Assembly (NCBI GenBank): GCA_905215805.1
Contig: CAJMRL010000026.1
Coordinates: 1 to 33,837, forward strand
Direction: 5' to 3'
Length of the DNA stretch: 33,837 nucleotides
Source of the DNA: an uncultured bacterium
GTDB taxonomy: Bacteria > Bacillota > Clostridia > UBA1381
The notes beneath the pieces were generated by a model. It did not search any database, had not been told where the DNA came from, and worked only from the letters and a program-made list of their open reading frames with translations. Positions 1-6,623 of the stretch are shown here, piece after piece. Made by a program: the position numbers and the translations under genes. Each line of letters begins with the position of its first letter. The first letter of the stretch is position 1.

Positions 1-3
1 CCA

Positions 4-43
4 AAAAATGAGGACTTTTGCAATTGCAATCGTCCTCATTTTT
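4..43. terminator. Bidirectional hairpin terminator at left edge
   Basis: Arms at 4-15 and 32-43 are a 12-base perfect inverted repeat (AAAAATGAGGAC / GTCCTCATTTTT), A-rich on the outer left and T-rich on the outer right, so it can end transcription from either side. The loop holds the palindrome TTGCAATTGCAA (18-29). It probably ends a gene lying left of the window. Confidence 0.8.
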
Positions 44-297
44 CTTGTTATTTGGATTCTATTTTGTCACAGCCCCTACAGTTTTTTATAAATTAATTTT
101 TAGATCTTAAAAACTATTATCGCAATGCTTATTTTTTCTTACTTCTTAAATAACAATTTCATAAAAATACTAATTCCAATAGAAATATTAATTAAGAATT
201 ATACATTGTAGTAAATGTTGACAGAGAATATTTTAAATGATATAATTATTACGAACTTTAAAAACAAATCGATTTATCACGAAAAGGGAGAATTCTC
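44..297. other. AT-rich intergenic region upstream of the LysR gene
   Basis: This stretch of about 250 bases holds no convincing gene. It is very AT-rich. Its recognisable content is the promoter at 218-246 and the ribosome binding site GGGAG just before 298. No ORF remnant or structured RNA was recognised. Confidence 0.6.
218..246 (+). promoter_or_regulatory. Consensus sigma-A promoter of the LysR gene
   Basis: TTGACA at 218-223 and TATAAT at 241-246 are both perfect consensus hexamers with a 17-base spacer. Transcription would start near 253, about 45 bases before the LysR start codon. Confidence 0.85.
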
Positions 298-1188
298 ATG
301 GAACTAAGGGTTTTAAAATATTTTTTGATGACGGCGCGGGAAGAAAATATTACAAGAGCAGCTGAGAAAATGCATGTTACACAACCAACCTTGTCAAGAC
401 AGCTTATGCAATTAGAGGACGAGCTGGGAGTGAAGCTGTTTAAAAGAAGTAAGCACAGTATTACATTGACTGATGAGGGGATGCTGCTAAAACAGCGTGC
501 ACAAGAGATGGTATCAATAGAAGATAAAATTTTTCAGGATCTATCATATAATAACGATATGCTGACCGGAATTATTACTATCGGCAGCGGTGAAACACAA
601 AGTATGAACGAGATCTCAATGTTAATTGCCTCATTCCGTCGTGATAATCCGAATGTTAAATTTGAGATCTGCACCGGGATTGCAGATGATATAAAAGAAA
701 AAATAGAGAAAGGCATTGTTGATATAGGTCTTTTAAGTGAACCGGTGGATATAAGCAAATATGAATTTGTACGTATGACGAAAAAGGAACAGTGGGGCGT
801 TATTATGCCGAATGACTGCCCGCTTGCGGAAAAGGAATATATATCTCCTAAAGATTTATCCGGTGTTCCCCTTATAATGGCTAAGCGAGAAGGCGTGAGA
901 AATGAAGTCGCAAACTGGTTCGGAAAATATTACGATAGTCTTGAAATAGTTGCAAGCTGTGATTTATTGTACAATACTGAAGTACTTGTAAAAAGCAAAG
1001 TAGGAATAGCAATATGTATCAAAAGCAGTAACCAATATGATAATTTATGCTTTAAACCATTGTTCCCTAAACTTGAAACGGGAGCTGTTCTTGTCTGGAA
1101 AAAGCACAGAACCGTTTCGCCTGCCGTGAGTAGATTTATTGACTATTCTAAGGAATACATAAAAGGCATTATTCAGAATACGATGTAA
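298..1188 (+). CDS. LysR family transcriptional regulator
   Basis: This 296-residue protein has the LysR layout. An N-terminal winged helix-turn-helix (about residues 1-60) contains the family signature NITRAAEKMHVTQPTLSRQL. A periplasmic-binding-protein-like effector domain follows (about 90-290). Length is typical for the family. The start is supported by GGGAG seven bases upstream and by a consensus promoter. LysR regulators usually bind a small-molecule inducer and often control an adjacent divergent or downstream gene; here the next genes are MerR and CMD/cupin on the same strand, and nothing divergent lies inside the window. The effector cannot be read from the sequence. Family assignment is firm; target and ligand are unknown. 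Confidence 0.95.
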   Translation: MELRVLKYFLMTAREENITRAAEKMHVTQPTLSRQLMQLEDELGVKLFKRSKHSITLTDEGMLLKQRAQEMVSIEDKIFQDLSYNNDMLTGIITIGSGETQSMNEISMLIASFRRDNPNVKFEICTGIADDIKEKIEKGIVDIGLLSEPVDISKYEFVRMTKKEQWGVIMPNDCPLAEKEYISPKDLSGVPLIMAKREGVRNEVANWFGKYYDSLEIVASCDLLYNTEVLVKSKVGIAICIKSSNQYDNLCFKPLFPKLETGAVLVWKKHRTVSPAVSRFIDYSKEYIKGIIQNTM

Positions 1189-1192
1189 GTAT

Positions 1193-1221
1193 TAGACAAT
1201 GATAAAAATATATGATATAAT
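1193..1221 (+). promoter_or_regulatory. Promoter of the MerR gene
   Basis: TAGACA (1193-1198) and TATAAT (1216-1221) are separated by 17 bases, directly after the LysR stop codon. The -10 box abuts an inverted repeat at 1221-1248, so the start of transcription would fall inside that repeat. Confidence 0.7.
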
Positions 1222-1248
1222 ATAGGTGTCAAAAGAAAGGCACCTATA
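1221..1248 (+). promoter_or_regulatory. Inverted repeat at the MerR transcription start: operator or terminator
   Basis: TATAGGTG (1221-1228) pairs perfectly with CACCTATA (1241-1248) around a 12-base spacer, followed by TTTTTAT. As RNA from the LysR gene it would make a weak intrinsic terminator. As DNA it lies just behind the -10 box at 1216-1221, where a repressor operator could sit. MerR operators usually lie between -35 and -10, so this position is atypical for MerR autoregulation. Confidence 0.55.
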
Positions 1249-1273
1249 TTTTTATAATGAACGGAGGCAGATC

Positions 1274-1630
1274 ATGACAATAGATGATGCAAGCAAAAAA
1301 TACTGCATACCAATAAAAATTTTAAAAGAATATGAAAATATGGGCCTTTGCGGCAGCGTAAAGCGCGTAATGGGTGCATGGCAGTATGATGATCAGGACA
1401 TTGAGCGGCTTAGTATGATTATGACTCTGCATGATACAGGTTTTTCAAAAGATGATATAGATGAGTATATGCAGCTGCTTATTTCAGGAAAAAATAATGA
1501 TGAATGTATGAAAATCCTTAATGAAAAAAGACAACATACTCTTGATAAAATTCATATTTTAGAAAAACGGCTTGATAATCTTGATTATCTTAGAAATGAG
1601 ATGAAGAATCACATAAATAAAGCTACCTGA
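1274..1630 (+). CDS. MerR family transcriptional regulator
   Basis: The 118-residue protein starts with a MerR-type winged helix (about residues 1-70: a helix-turn-helix, then a wing ending in AWQYDDQDIERL). A charged helix at about 80-112 should form the dimerising coiled coil. There is almost nothing beyond the coiled coil, so it lacks a large effector domain; the few cysteines (YCIP, GLCG, ECMK) do not resemble a metal-binding loop. A GTG at 1226 is in frame, but I chose the ATG at 1274 because GGAGG lies 6 bases upstream and because the GTG falls inside the inverted repeat at the promoter. Related small MerR proteins often stand next to oxidoreductase or CMD/cupin genes, as here. The ligand is unknown. 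Confidence 0.88.
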   Translation: MTIDDASKKYCIPIKILKEYENMGLCGSVKRVMGAWQYDDQDIERLSMIMTLHDTGFSKDDIDEYMQLLISGKNNDECMKILNEKRQHTLDKIHILEKRLDNLDYLRNEMKNHINKAT

Positions 1631-1787
1631 GAAGAGTTCAATAAAAAAAGAATTTAGAGACAAGGAATTGGGATATCACTGTCAGACCTGGGTACATTAG
1701 CTTTGCTAAAGGCTATGCGACGGATCTTCAGAAATTATCCGGAAAAATAAGAAAAATTAACAGACAATTAATCAGGAGGTAAAGATC

Positions 1788-2216
1788 ATGGGAAACAAAG
1801 TAAAACAAACAGCAGGCAGAGACAGTTTGGGTGAATTTGCACCTAAATTTGCAGAGTTAAACGATGATGTGTTATTCGGAGAAGTATGGTCAAGAGATGA
1901 TATGCTGTCATTAAAAATGAGATCAATTCTTACGATCAGCGCACTTGTCAGCAAAGGCATGATCGACAGCTCATTTCAGTATCATGCTGAAACCGCAAAA
2001 AAGAACGGCGTTACAAAAACTGAAATGGCAGAAATTTTAACGCATCTCGCCTTTTATGCCGGATGGCCGAATGCGTGGGCGGCATTCCGTATCGTAAAGG
2101 ATGTTTATGCAGATGACAACAGCAATAACAAAACCCACGGGGGATGTTCGGTTTGGGAGAGGCAAACAGTGCATTTGCACAGTATTTTATCGGAAACAGC
2201 TATCTTAACCCACTGA
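1788..2216 (+). CDS. Carboxymuconolactone decarboxylase-family protein, 5' part of a frameshifted CMD-cupin gene
   Basis: Residues 1 to about 115 are an AhpD/CMD-like helical domain, recognisable from the helix carrying RSILTISALVSKGM and the following AEILTHLAFYAGWPNAWAA. The CxxC active pair of AhpD is absent, so peroxidase activity of the AhpD kind is not expected. AGGAGGT stands 8 bases before the ATG. After about residue 116 the frame runs into sequence that does not resemble the family (from GCSVWERQ to the stop at 2216), while the -1 frame opens directly into a cupin domain. I read this as one CMD-cupin protein of about 250 residues interrupted at the G run 2139-2143. The upstream stretch 1631-1787 has no gene I recognise. 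The physiological substrate is unknown. Confidence 0.8.
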   Translation: MGNKVKQTAGRDSLGEFAPKFAELNDDVLFGEVWSRDDMLSLKMRSILTISALVSKGMIDSSFQYHAETAKKNGVTKTEMAEILTHLAFYAGWPNAWAAFRIVKDVYADDNSNNKTHGGCSVWERQTVHLHSILSETAILTH

Positions 2217-2539
2217 CAAATCCAAAAGAAACAGTATTTATCGCCAATGTAACATTCGAGCCCGGATGCCGTAATAACTGGCATATACACCACGCAACAA
2301 AAGGTGGCGGACAGCTTCTTCTTTGCGTAGACGGCGAAGGCTGGTATCAGGAGGAAGGCAAAGAGCCGCAGAGCTTAAAAGCCGGTGATGTTGTCACCAT
2401 TCCGGCAGAAGTAAAGCATTGGCATGGAGCTAAGGCGAACAGTTGGTTTAGTCATTTAGCCGTTGAATGTCCAGGCGAAAACACATCAAATGAATGGCTT
2501 GAGCCTGTGGATGATGAAACATACGGCAATTTAAAATGA
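2144..2539 (+). CDS. Cupin domain protein, 3' part of the same frameshifted CMD-cupin gene
   Basis: This 131-residue frame is a small beta-barrel cupin. Motif 1 is seen as PGCRNNWHIHHATKGGGQ, giving the metal-binding histidines of HxH, and motif 2 as PAEVKHWHGA with its own histidines. A divalent metal centre is therefore likely. The ATG at 2144 follows GGGGG with no gap and has no proper ribosome binding site, which argues against independent initiation. One extra G in the run 2139-2143 would join it in frame to the CMD domain upstream. It ends shortly before the bidirectional terminator at 2680-2728. Confidence 0.82.
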   Translation: MFGLGEANSAFAQYFIGNSYLNPLTNPKETVFIANVTFEPGCRNNWHIHHATKGGGQLLLCVDGEGWYQEEGKEPQSLKAGDVVTIPAEVKHWHGAKANSWFSHLAVECPGENTSNEWLEPVDDETYGNLK

Positions 2540-2679
2540 GTACAAATTACCAAGTCAGTATATCAACTTGAAGTATCTATCCGATATAGTCTTAAATCTC
2601 TAATTATAATTCTTTATAAAAAGACACATAAGACCCCAAATGAAGGGATATATGCTGAAAAAATATATAAATAGCATAA

Positions 2680-2728
2680 AAAACGAACATCCCTGATAGC
2701 AATAATTTTTATCAAGGATGTTCGTTTT
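2680..2728. terminator. Bidirectional terminator between cupin and SLH genes
   Basis: A 19-base arm (2680-2698) pairs with 2710-2728 with one mismatch, around an 11-base loop. The arms begin AAAACGAAC on one side and end GTTCGTTTT on the other, so each strand ends in a T run. It sits between convergent genes and serves both. The rest of the 273-base gap 2540-2812 contains only the palindrome TACACATGTGTA at 2759-2770. Confidence 0.88.
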
Positions 2729-2812
2729 GTTACTACGTATTATACGCACTCAGCTCCATACACATGTGTACCCCGTTCTGCGAAAATCATTATCCAGAAT
2801 AAGTGTTTATTC

Positions 2813-3862
2813 TTACTTCCATAAATCCGATAGATTATATATTCTAAGAGACAGAGCGATAGCTTGTTCTCTTGTTGCTGAGGCATAACCGTTCGCCTCT
2901 TCTTCAGTCGTTGTATTTTTCGGTGCAAAATGGGTATCATCAACTCCGTTTATAATACCCATCTTTACCATATAATACACGGATGGCTTTGCATATTCGG
3001 ATATAAGGTCATCATCTACAAATTTTTTTACACCTTCTGAGTCGAGATAATATTCCGAATCAGTTTCAAAAGTCCAGTCTTCAAATTTATATTTTTTTAT
3101 CGTACGGCAAAGCATGGTTGCGAGCTGTTCTCTGGTAATATTGCTGTCCGGATCATAAAGTGTATCGCTTATACCGACTACAATATCCAGTGCACTGGCC
3201 TTAAGAATTTCATTTTTCGCCGGATTTTTGGATATATCAGTAAATTCCTTTGCCCCTTCCGTGGTAATTTCAGCACCCGAAAGTTTTTGATACAACTGAA
3301 CTGCAACTGCGGCAAATTCTGCTCGGCTTATTTTTTGCGACAAATCCTCTCCCTGCAGCACATCGGGGATTAATCCAAGCGCATTTGCTTCTGTCACTTC
3401 ATCTTTGGCCCATTCAGATACTCTTGCAAAAGAAAATTTTCTGTCCTCTTTATTATCTACAACTCCTGTAATATTATCACCTGACACAACGCCATTAAAG
3501 GAAATAAAACTCCAATTAGTAGAACTGCTGCCGTCAAGCAGCTTGACGCCCTTCATATAAAAGGTGTTATCAGAAAAATCAAAGGTCCCTTCAAATTCAT
3601 AGTTAAACCACTCGCTATCGTGTCCCTGCCCTTCAACTGTGGTGACACGTGCTTCCCCTGAAATATTTCCGTTCTCATCGCATTCTTTGACGGACATATT
3701 CATATAACGCTCTACGTATATATCGTCGGTAGTCCCTGTATACTGTCCGTACCAGGTTCCGAGAATGTCACTTGCTGAACCTTCAGCAGATACAGCTACA
3801 TTTGTCCAAATTCCGCATAGCATTGAAAATAACACCAATAAACTAAACATCTTTTTCATCAT
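2813..3862 (-). CDS. Secreted S-layer homology (SLH) domain protein
   Basis: The 349-residue protein has a signal peptide (MMKK, a hydrophobic core, likely cleavage after VSA near residue 26). Residues 30-148 form a beta-rich region of unknown function with alternating hydrophobic residues, perhaps a small barrel. Three SLH units follow: about 150-197 (ISRAEFAAVAVQL), 207-260 (FTDIS to NITREQLATMLCR) and 281-348 (FVDDDLI to ATREQAIALSLR). SLH units bind pyruvylated cell-wall polymer, so the protein is probably attached to the wall. GGAGG lies 6-7 bases before the ATG, and the gene has its own promoter at 3914-3942. It follows the GH2 gene on the same strand, but a weak hairpin and a new promoter separate them. 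A role for the N-terminal domain cannot be assigned. Confidence 0.9.
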   Translation of the reverse strand: MMKKMFSLLVLFSMLCGIWTNVAVSAEGSASDILGTWYGQYTGTTDDIYVERYMNMSVKECDENGNISGEARVTTVEGQGHDSEWFNYEFEGTFDFSDNTFYMKGVKLLDGSSSTNWSFISFNGVVSGDNITGVVDNKEDRKFSFARVSEWAKDEVTEANALGLIPDVLQGEDLSQKISRAEFAAVAVQLYQKLSGAEITTEGAKEFTDISKNPAKNEILKASALDIVVGISDTLYDPDSNITREQLATMLCRTIKKYKFEDWTFETDSEYYLDSEGVKKFVDDDLISEYAKPSVYYMVKMGIINGVDDTHFAPKNTTTEEEANGYASATREQAIALSLRIYNLSDLWK

Positions 3863-3894
3863 AACAACCTCCTAAATTAAAAAATACATTTATT

Positions 3895-3906
3895 ATACAT
3901 ATGTAT
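3895..3906. repeat. 12-base palindrome near the SLH transcription start
   Basis: ATACATATGTAT is a perfect palindrome starting about 8 bases downstream of the -10 box of the SLH promoter. It could be an operator. In DNA this AT-rich, chance is also possible. Confidence 0.35.
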
Positions 3907-3913
3907 TAAACAA

Positions 3914-3942
3914 ATTATACCACAAATATTGCAAAATGGCAA
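3914..3942 (-). promoter_or_regulatory. Extended -10 promoter of the SLH gene
   Basis: On the minus strand, TTGCCA (3937-3942) and TATAAT (3914-3919) are 17 bases apart. The -10 box is preceded by TGG, giving the extended form TGnTATAAT. The -35 box overlaps the hairpin at 3938-3960. Confidence 0.78.
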
Positions 3943-3960
3943 TCAAAAAATCAGATTGCC
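3938..3960 (-). terminator. Weak hairpin after the GH2 gene
   Basis: GGCAATC (3938-3944) pairs with GATTGCC (3954-3960), 7 base pairs with a 9-base loop. On the minus strand it is followed by ATTTTGC, a poor T run, so termination after the GH2 operon may be partial. Confidence 0.5.
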
Positions 3961-3990
3961 CTATGTGATAATCAGAGAATTTATTCTACT

Positions 3991-6618
3991 TTAATTCTTC
4001 GTTGATAATAGTCCAAATACTTTTTCATCAACCACATTGTTAGGTCTAAATTCATCCGATTCAACATAACTGCATACACTTGCTATAAGCTGTTTTGATG
4101 ACGCATCTTCAAGTGACAAGTCAAAGCCGCAAAATAATAAATCCGCATTCCCTACCTTTGCTTCAAACAAAGGAGAGCTTGGTGTGTTGTCCACAAAGTT
4201 AGGTACCATTTCTACAATCGGTTTGAAATCTTTTCCGAAGTATGATATATTCACTCCTTTAGATTTATCCAACAGCATTTTCCATTGATAATCAGGATAC
4301 TTTTCCGTTGGGAAGCTTTCAAATATTGGATGTGAAGTATCAATAATCGCTCCGCACGGCTTCTGTGAGGGAAAATGTACAGGTGACCAGAATACCGGAA
4401 TAAAACTGCCTTCAATAAGATTTTTCACACAAGCAGCGGTTACTATGGCGCGTCCGCCGTTCTTTATGATATCTTTCAATTCCTCGGCCTTCTTTATTAT
4501 TCTGACACTTGTATTTATCATGCTGTCTGCAAAAACATAAATATTCCACGAATTTGTATAATTACCAACACTCAATGTCACTTTAAGCTGAGATGATTTT
4601 TTTATACTGTTAAGCGGAACACTTATTTTCCTTTCAACAGTTTCGGTCTGATAAAATATCTCTCCGTTGTCATAGATTTTCAGATCAAACACAGGATTTT
4701 TAATTTTGTACTGTCCGTAATCATATAAGTCAAGTTCCATTTTAATGGTCTCGGTATTTTTAAATATTCTTTTTGCCCTAAGCAACGGAACAACGCATCC
4801 ACAGAATTGACGGAACTGCTCCGGCGTAACCAATCCTTTACTGTCAAAAAATACGTCAAGTATTCCTACTGTTGCAGTGCTTTGTCCTGTGTAATCACAA
4901 AGTGAAAGCAGCTCAAAGCCGCCGAAATCCTTTGTCCGAAGCGCCGCCTCAATATCCTCCTTATACAGCTTTACCGCCAGATTTCCCGATGCTTTAATAT
5001 AATCATTTAGTTTATGATATACACCCTTTTTTATCATTTCCTTTTTTATCACATCAAAATTGACCGGCACCATATTGCCTGTATATTTTTCTATAACATC
5101 AACATCTGGATATACGCAGTACTGCCCTATTTCAAAGGATATTATCGGAACGGGAACACTGCTTACTGCCATGCTGTAATCAATATCTGTGCTTTTTGCA
5201 ACGATATCCTGTATATCCTGTATCCTTACCTTGTGACCTCCCGCCTCATATGCACACAAATAGTCCTCACACGGCAGAATAGGGTGGTCAAAGTTGCTTG
5301 TTAATGTGTATATACGCCGTTTATCATATGCCTTAACCTGTATAGTAATATCCTCCAGCAGTTCAAAATCTCCCATATTTTCATTACCGTTGGAGAACAT
5401 TATAAATGAGGGGTGATTGCCGTAGTTTTTTGAAATCGTAACTGCCTCCTGCATATAATACATGCGGTGCGCGCTATCCTCACCAAGCTCCAGAGCACAT
5501 ACATCGAGGTTAAGCCACAGAGGCATTTCAACCGATATATATAAGCCCAGCTCATCCGCCGCGCAGAACGCATTTTCAGGCGGACACCATGCGTGGAAGC
5601 GAACATGGTTCAATCCGTAGCTTTTAATTATTCTGAAATTCTTCCGCCATACCTCAATATCTGTCGGAGGATAGCCCGTCATAGGATAAATGGCGCAGTC
5701 TATAGTTCCTCTTAACGCAATGGGTCTGTTGTTTAAAAGGATATTCCTGTTCTCTGTCCTTATCCAACGCATACCGAATCTGACGCTCTTTTCATCAACA
5801 TACCCCCCGCACGCAAGCCTTACATTCAGCATGTACAGCGCAGGATTAAATTCATCCCAATACTCTATATCGTCAATCTCATAGCTCAGGTATTCGACCT
5901 GCCTTGAATTGAACAGCTTTTTGGAAAAACACTTTACTCCAAGATTTTTCCCATCGGGCGTTGTAACGGACAGCTCGATTTGCGCGTTCCGCTGTTCGAA
6001 AGGAGAATGAACATCATTAATTTCAATCAGCCGCACATCAATACCGTTTTCTTTCGGATATACCTGTATATTTTCTAAATGGAAAATATTCTCGCATTGC
6101 AGCTCTATTCTGCCGATAATGCCGTTCCAATACCCCTGCGTGTCAATACTATATCCGCTTGCCATTGTGTCAATATTGAGAAGATTTCTGTTATCAATAC
6201 GAAGCGTCAGAGTATGCTTTCCTGCCGTCAGCTTACCAGTCAGGTTATAAATATGGGGTGCGGAGAGTTCTATTATCTGTCTGCCTATCCTTTCGCCATC
6301 AATCCACAATTCAGAGGCGATATTTACTCGTTCAAAAAAAAGCCTTATATACCTTCCCTCAAATTCCTCAGGTATATCCACCTCACGCTGCAGCCACAGC
6401 GGAGCAATATATTCATAACGTTCCCGCGGCGCACGAACCGCTTCTTTCGACAGCTCGCTGTAATATTCCTGTTTTTTTCCTATACCGTTAGAGCACGCTG
6501 AACCCGGCAGCATAAAGCCGCTGAGTTCAAATTGCTCATTATAATATTCATTTTTTATTCCGATGTCATCATAGTCAGTTCTATATGACCATGCTCCGCT
6601 TAAGTCCAAAATTTTCAT
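3991..6618 (-). CDS. Glycoside hydrolase family 2 protein, intracellular
   Basis: This 875-residue enzyme has GH2 architecture: a jelly-roll sugar-binding domain (about 1-185), an Ig-like domain (190-285), then a TIM barrel from about 290 (LLNNRPIALRG). The likely acid/base is Glu413 in FSNGNENMG, in place of the usual GNE context, and the likely nucleophile is Glu496 in ISFEIGQY. Residues from about 700 to the end look like a class I amidotransferase or trehalose-utilisation-type fold and have no obvious catalytic triad. The frame extends upstream to 6675, but that would overlap the GH35 gene; the ATG at 6618 has AGGAG in front and sits 5 bases from the GH35 stop. There is no signal peptide. 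The substrate may be a beta-galactoside, glucuronide or arabinoside; the family alone does not decide. It is the last gene of the galK operon. Confidence 0.88.
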   Translation of the reverse strand: MKILDLSGAWSYRTDYDDIGIKNEYYNEQFELSGFMLPGSACSNGIGKKQEYYSELSKEAVRAPRERYEYIAPLWLQREVDIPEEFEGRYIRLFFERVNIASELWIDGERIGRQIIELSAPHIYNLTGKLTAGKHTLTLRIDNRNLLNIDTMASGYSIDTQGYWNGIIGRIELQCENIFHLENIQVYPKENGIDVRLIEINDVHSPFEQRNAQIELSVTTPDGKNLGVKCFSKKLFNSRQVEYLSYEIDDIEYWDEFNPALYMLNVRLACGGYVDEKSVRFGMRWIRTENRNILLNNRPIALRGTIDCAIYPMTGYPPTDIEVWRKNFRIIKSYGLNHVRFHAWCPPENAFCAADELGLYISVEMPLWLNLDVCALELGEDSAHRMYYMQEAVTISKNYGNHPSFIMFSNGNENMGDFELLEDITIQVKAYDKRRIYTLTSNFDHPILPCEDYLCAYEAGGHKVRIQDIQDIVAKSTDIDYSMAVSSVPVPIISFEIGQYCVYPDVDVIEKYTGNMVPVNFDVIKKEMIKKGVYHKLNDYIKASGNLAVKLYKEDIEAALRTKDFGGFELLSLCDYTGQSTATVGILDVFFDSKGLVTPEQFRQFCGCVVPLLRAKRIFKNTETIKMELDLYDYGQYKIKNPVFDLKIYDNGEIFYQTETVERKISVPLNSIKKSSQLKVTLSVGNYTNSWNIYVFADSMINTSVRIIKKAEELKDIIKNGGRAIVTAACVKNLIEGSFIPVFWSPVHFPSQKPCGAIIDTSHPIFESFPTEKYPDYQWKMLLDKSKGVNISYFGKDFKPIVEMVPNFVDNTPSSPLFEAKVGNADLLFCGFDLSLEDASSKQLIASVCSYVESDEFRPNNVVDEKVFGLLSTKN

Positions 6619-6623
6619 AGTGA

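Noticed and set aside
1226..1273. Upstream GTG start extending the MerR protein by 16 residues
   Set aside because: The GTG lies inside the promoter-proximal inverted repeat and has no ribosome binding site, while ATG 1274 has GGAGG at 6 bases.
1631..1787. Possible remnant gene between MerR and CMD
   Set aside because: One frame of about 30 codons is open, but it has no start signal and matches nothing I recognise.
2130..2145. Programmed -1 ribosomal frameshift joining CMD and cupin
   Set aside because: In the CMD frame no X XXY YYZ slippery heptamer fits at the junction, and no clear downstream stem or pseudoknot was found. A lost base explains it more simply.
5014..5304. Plus-strand open frames inside the GH2, GH35, DUF5107 and GH115 genes
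   Set aside because: They have no promoters or ribosome binding sites, their proteins resemble nothing, and they lie opposite well-supported genes.
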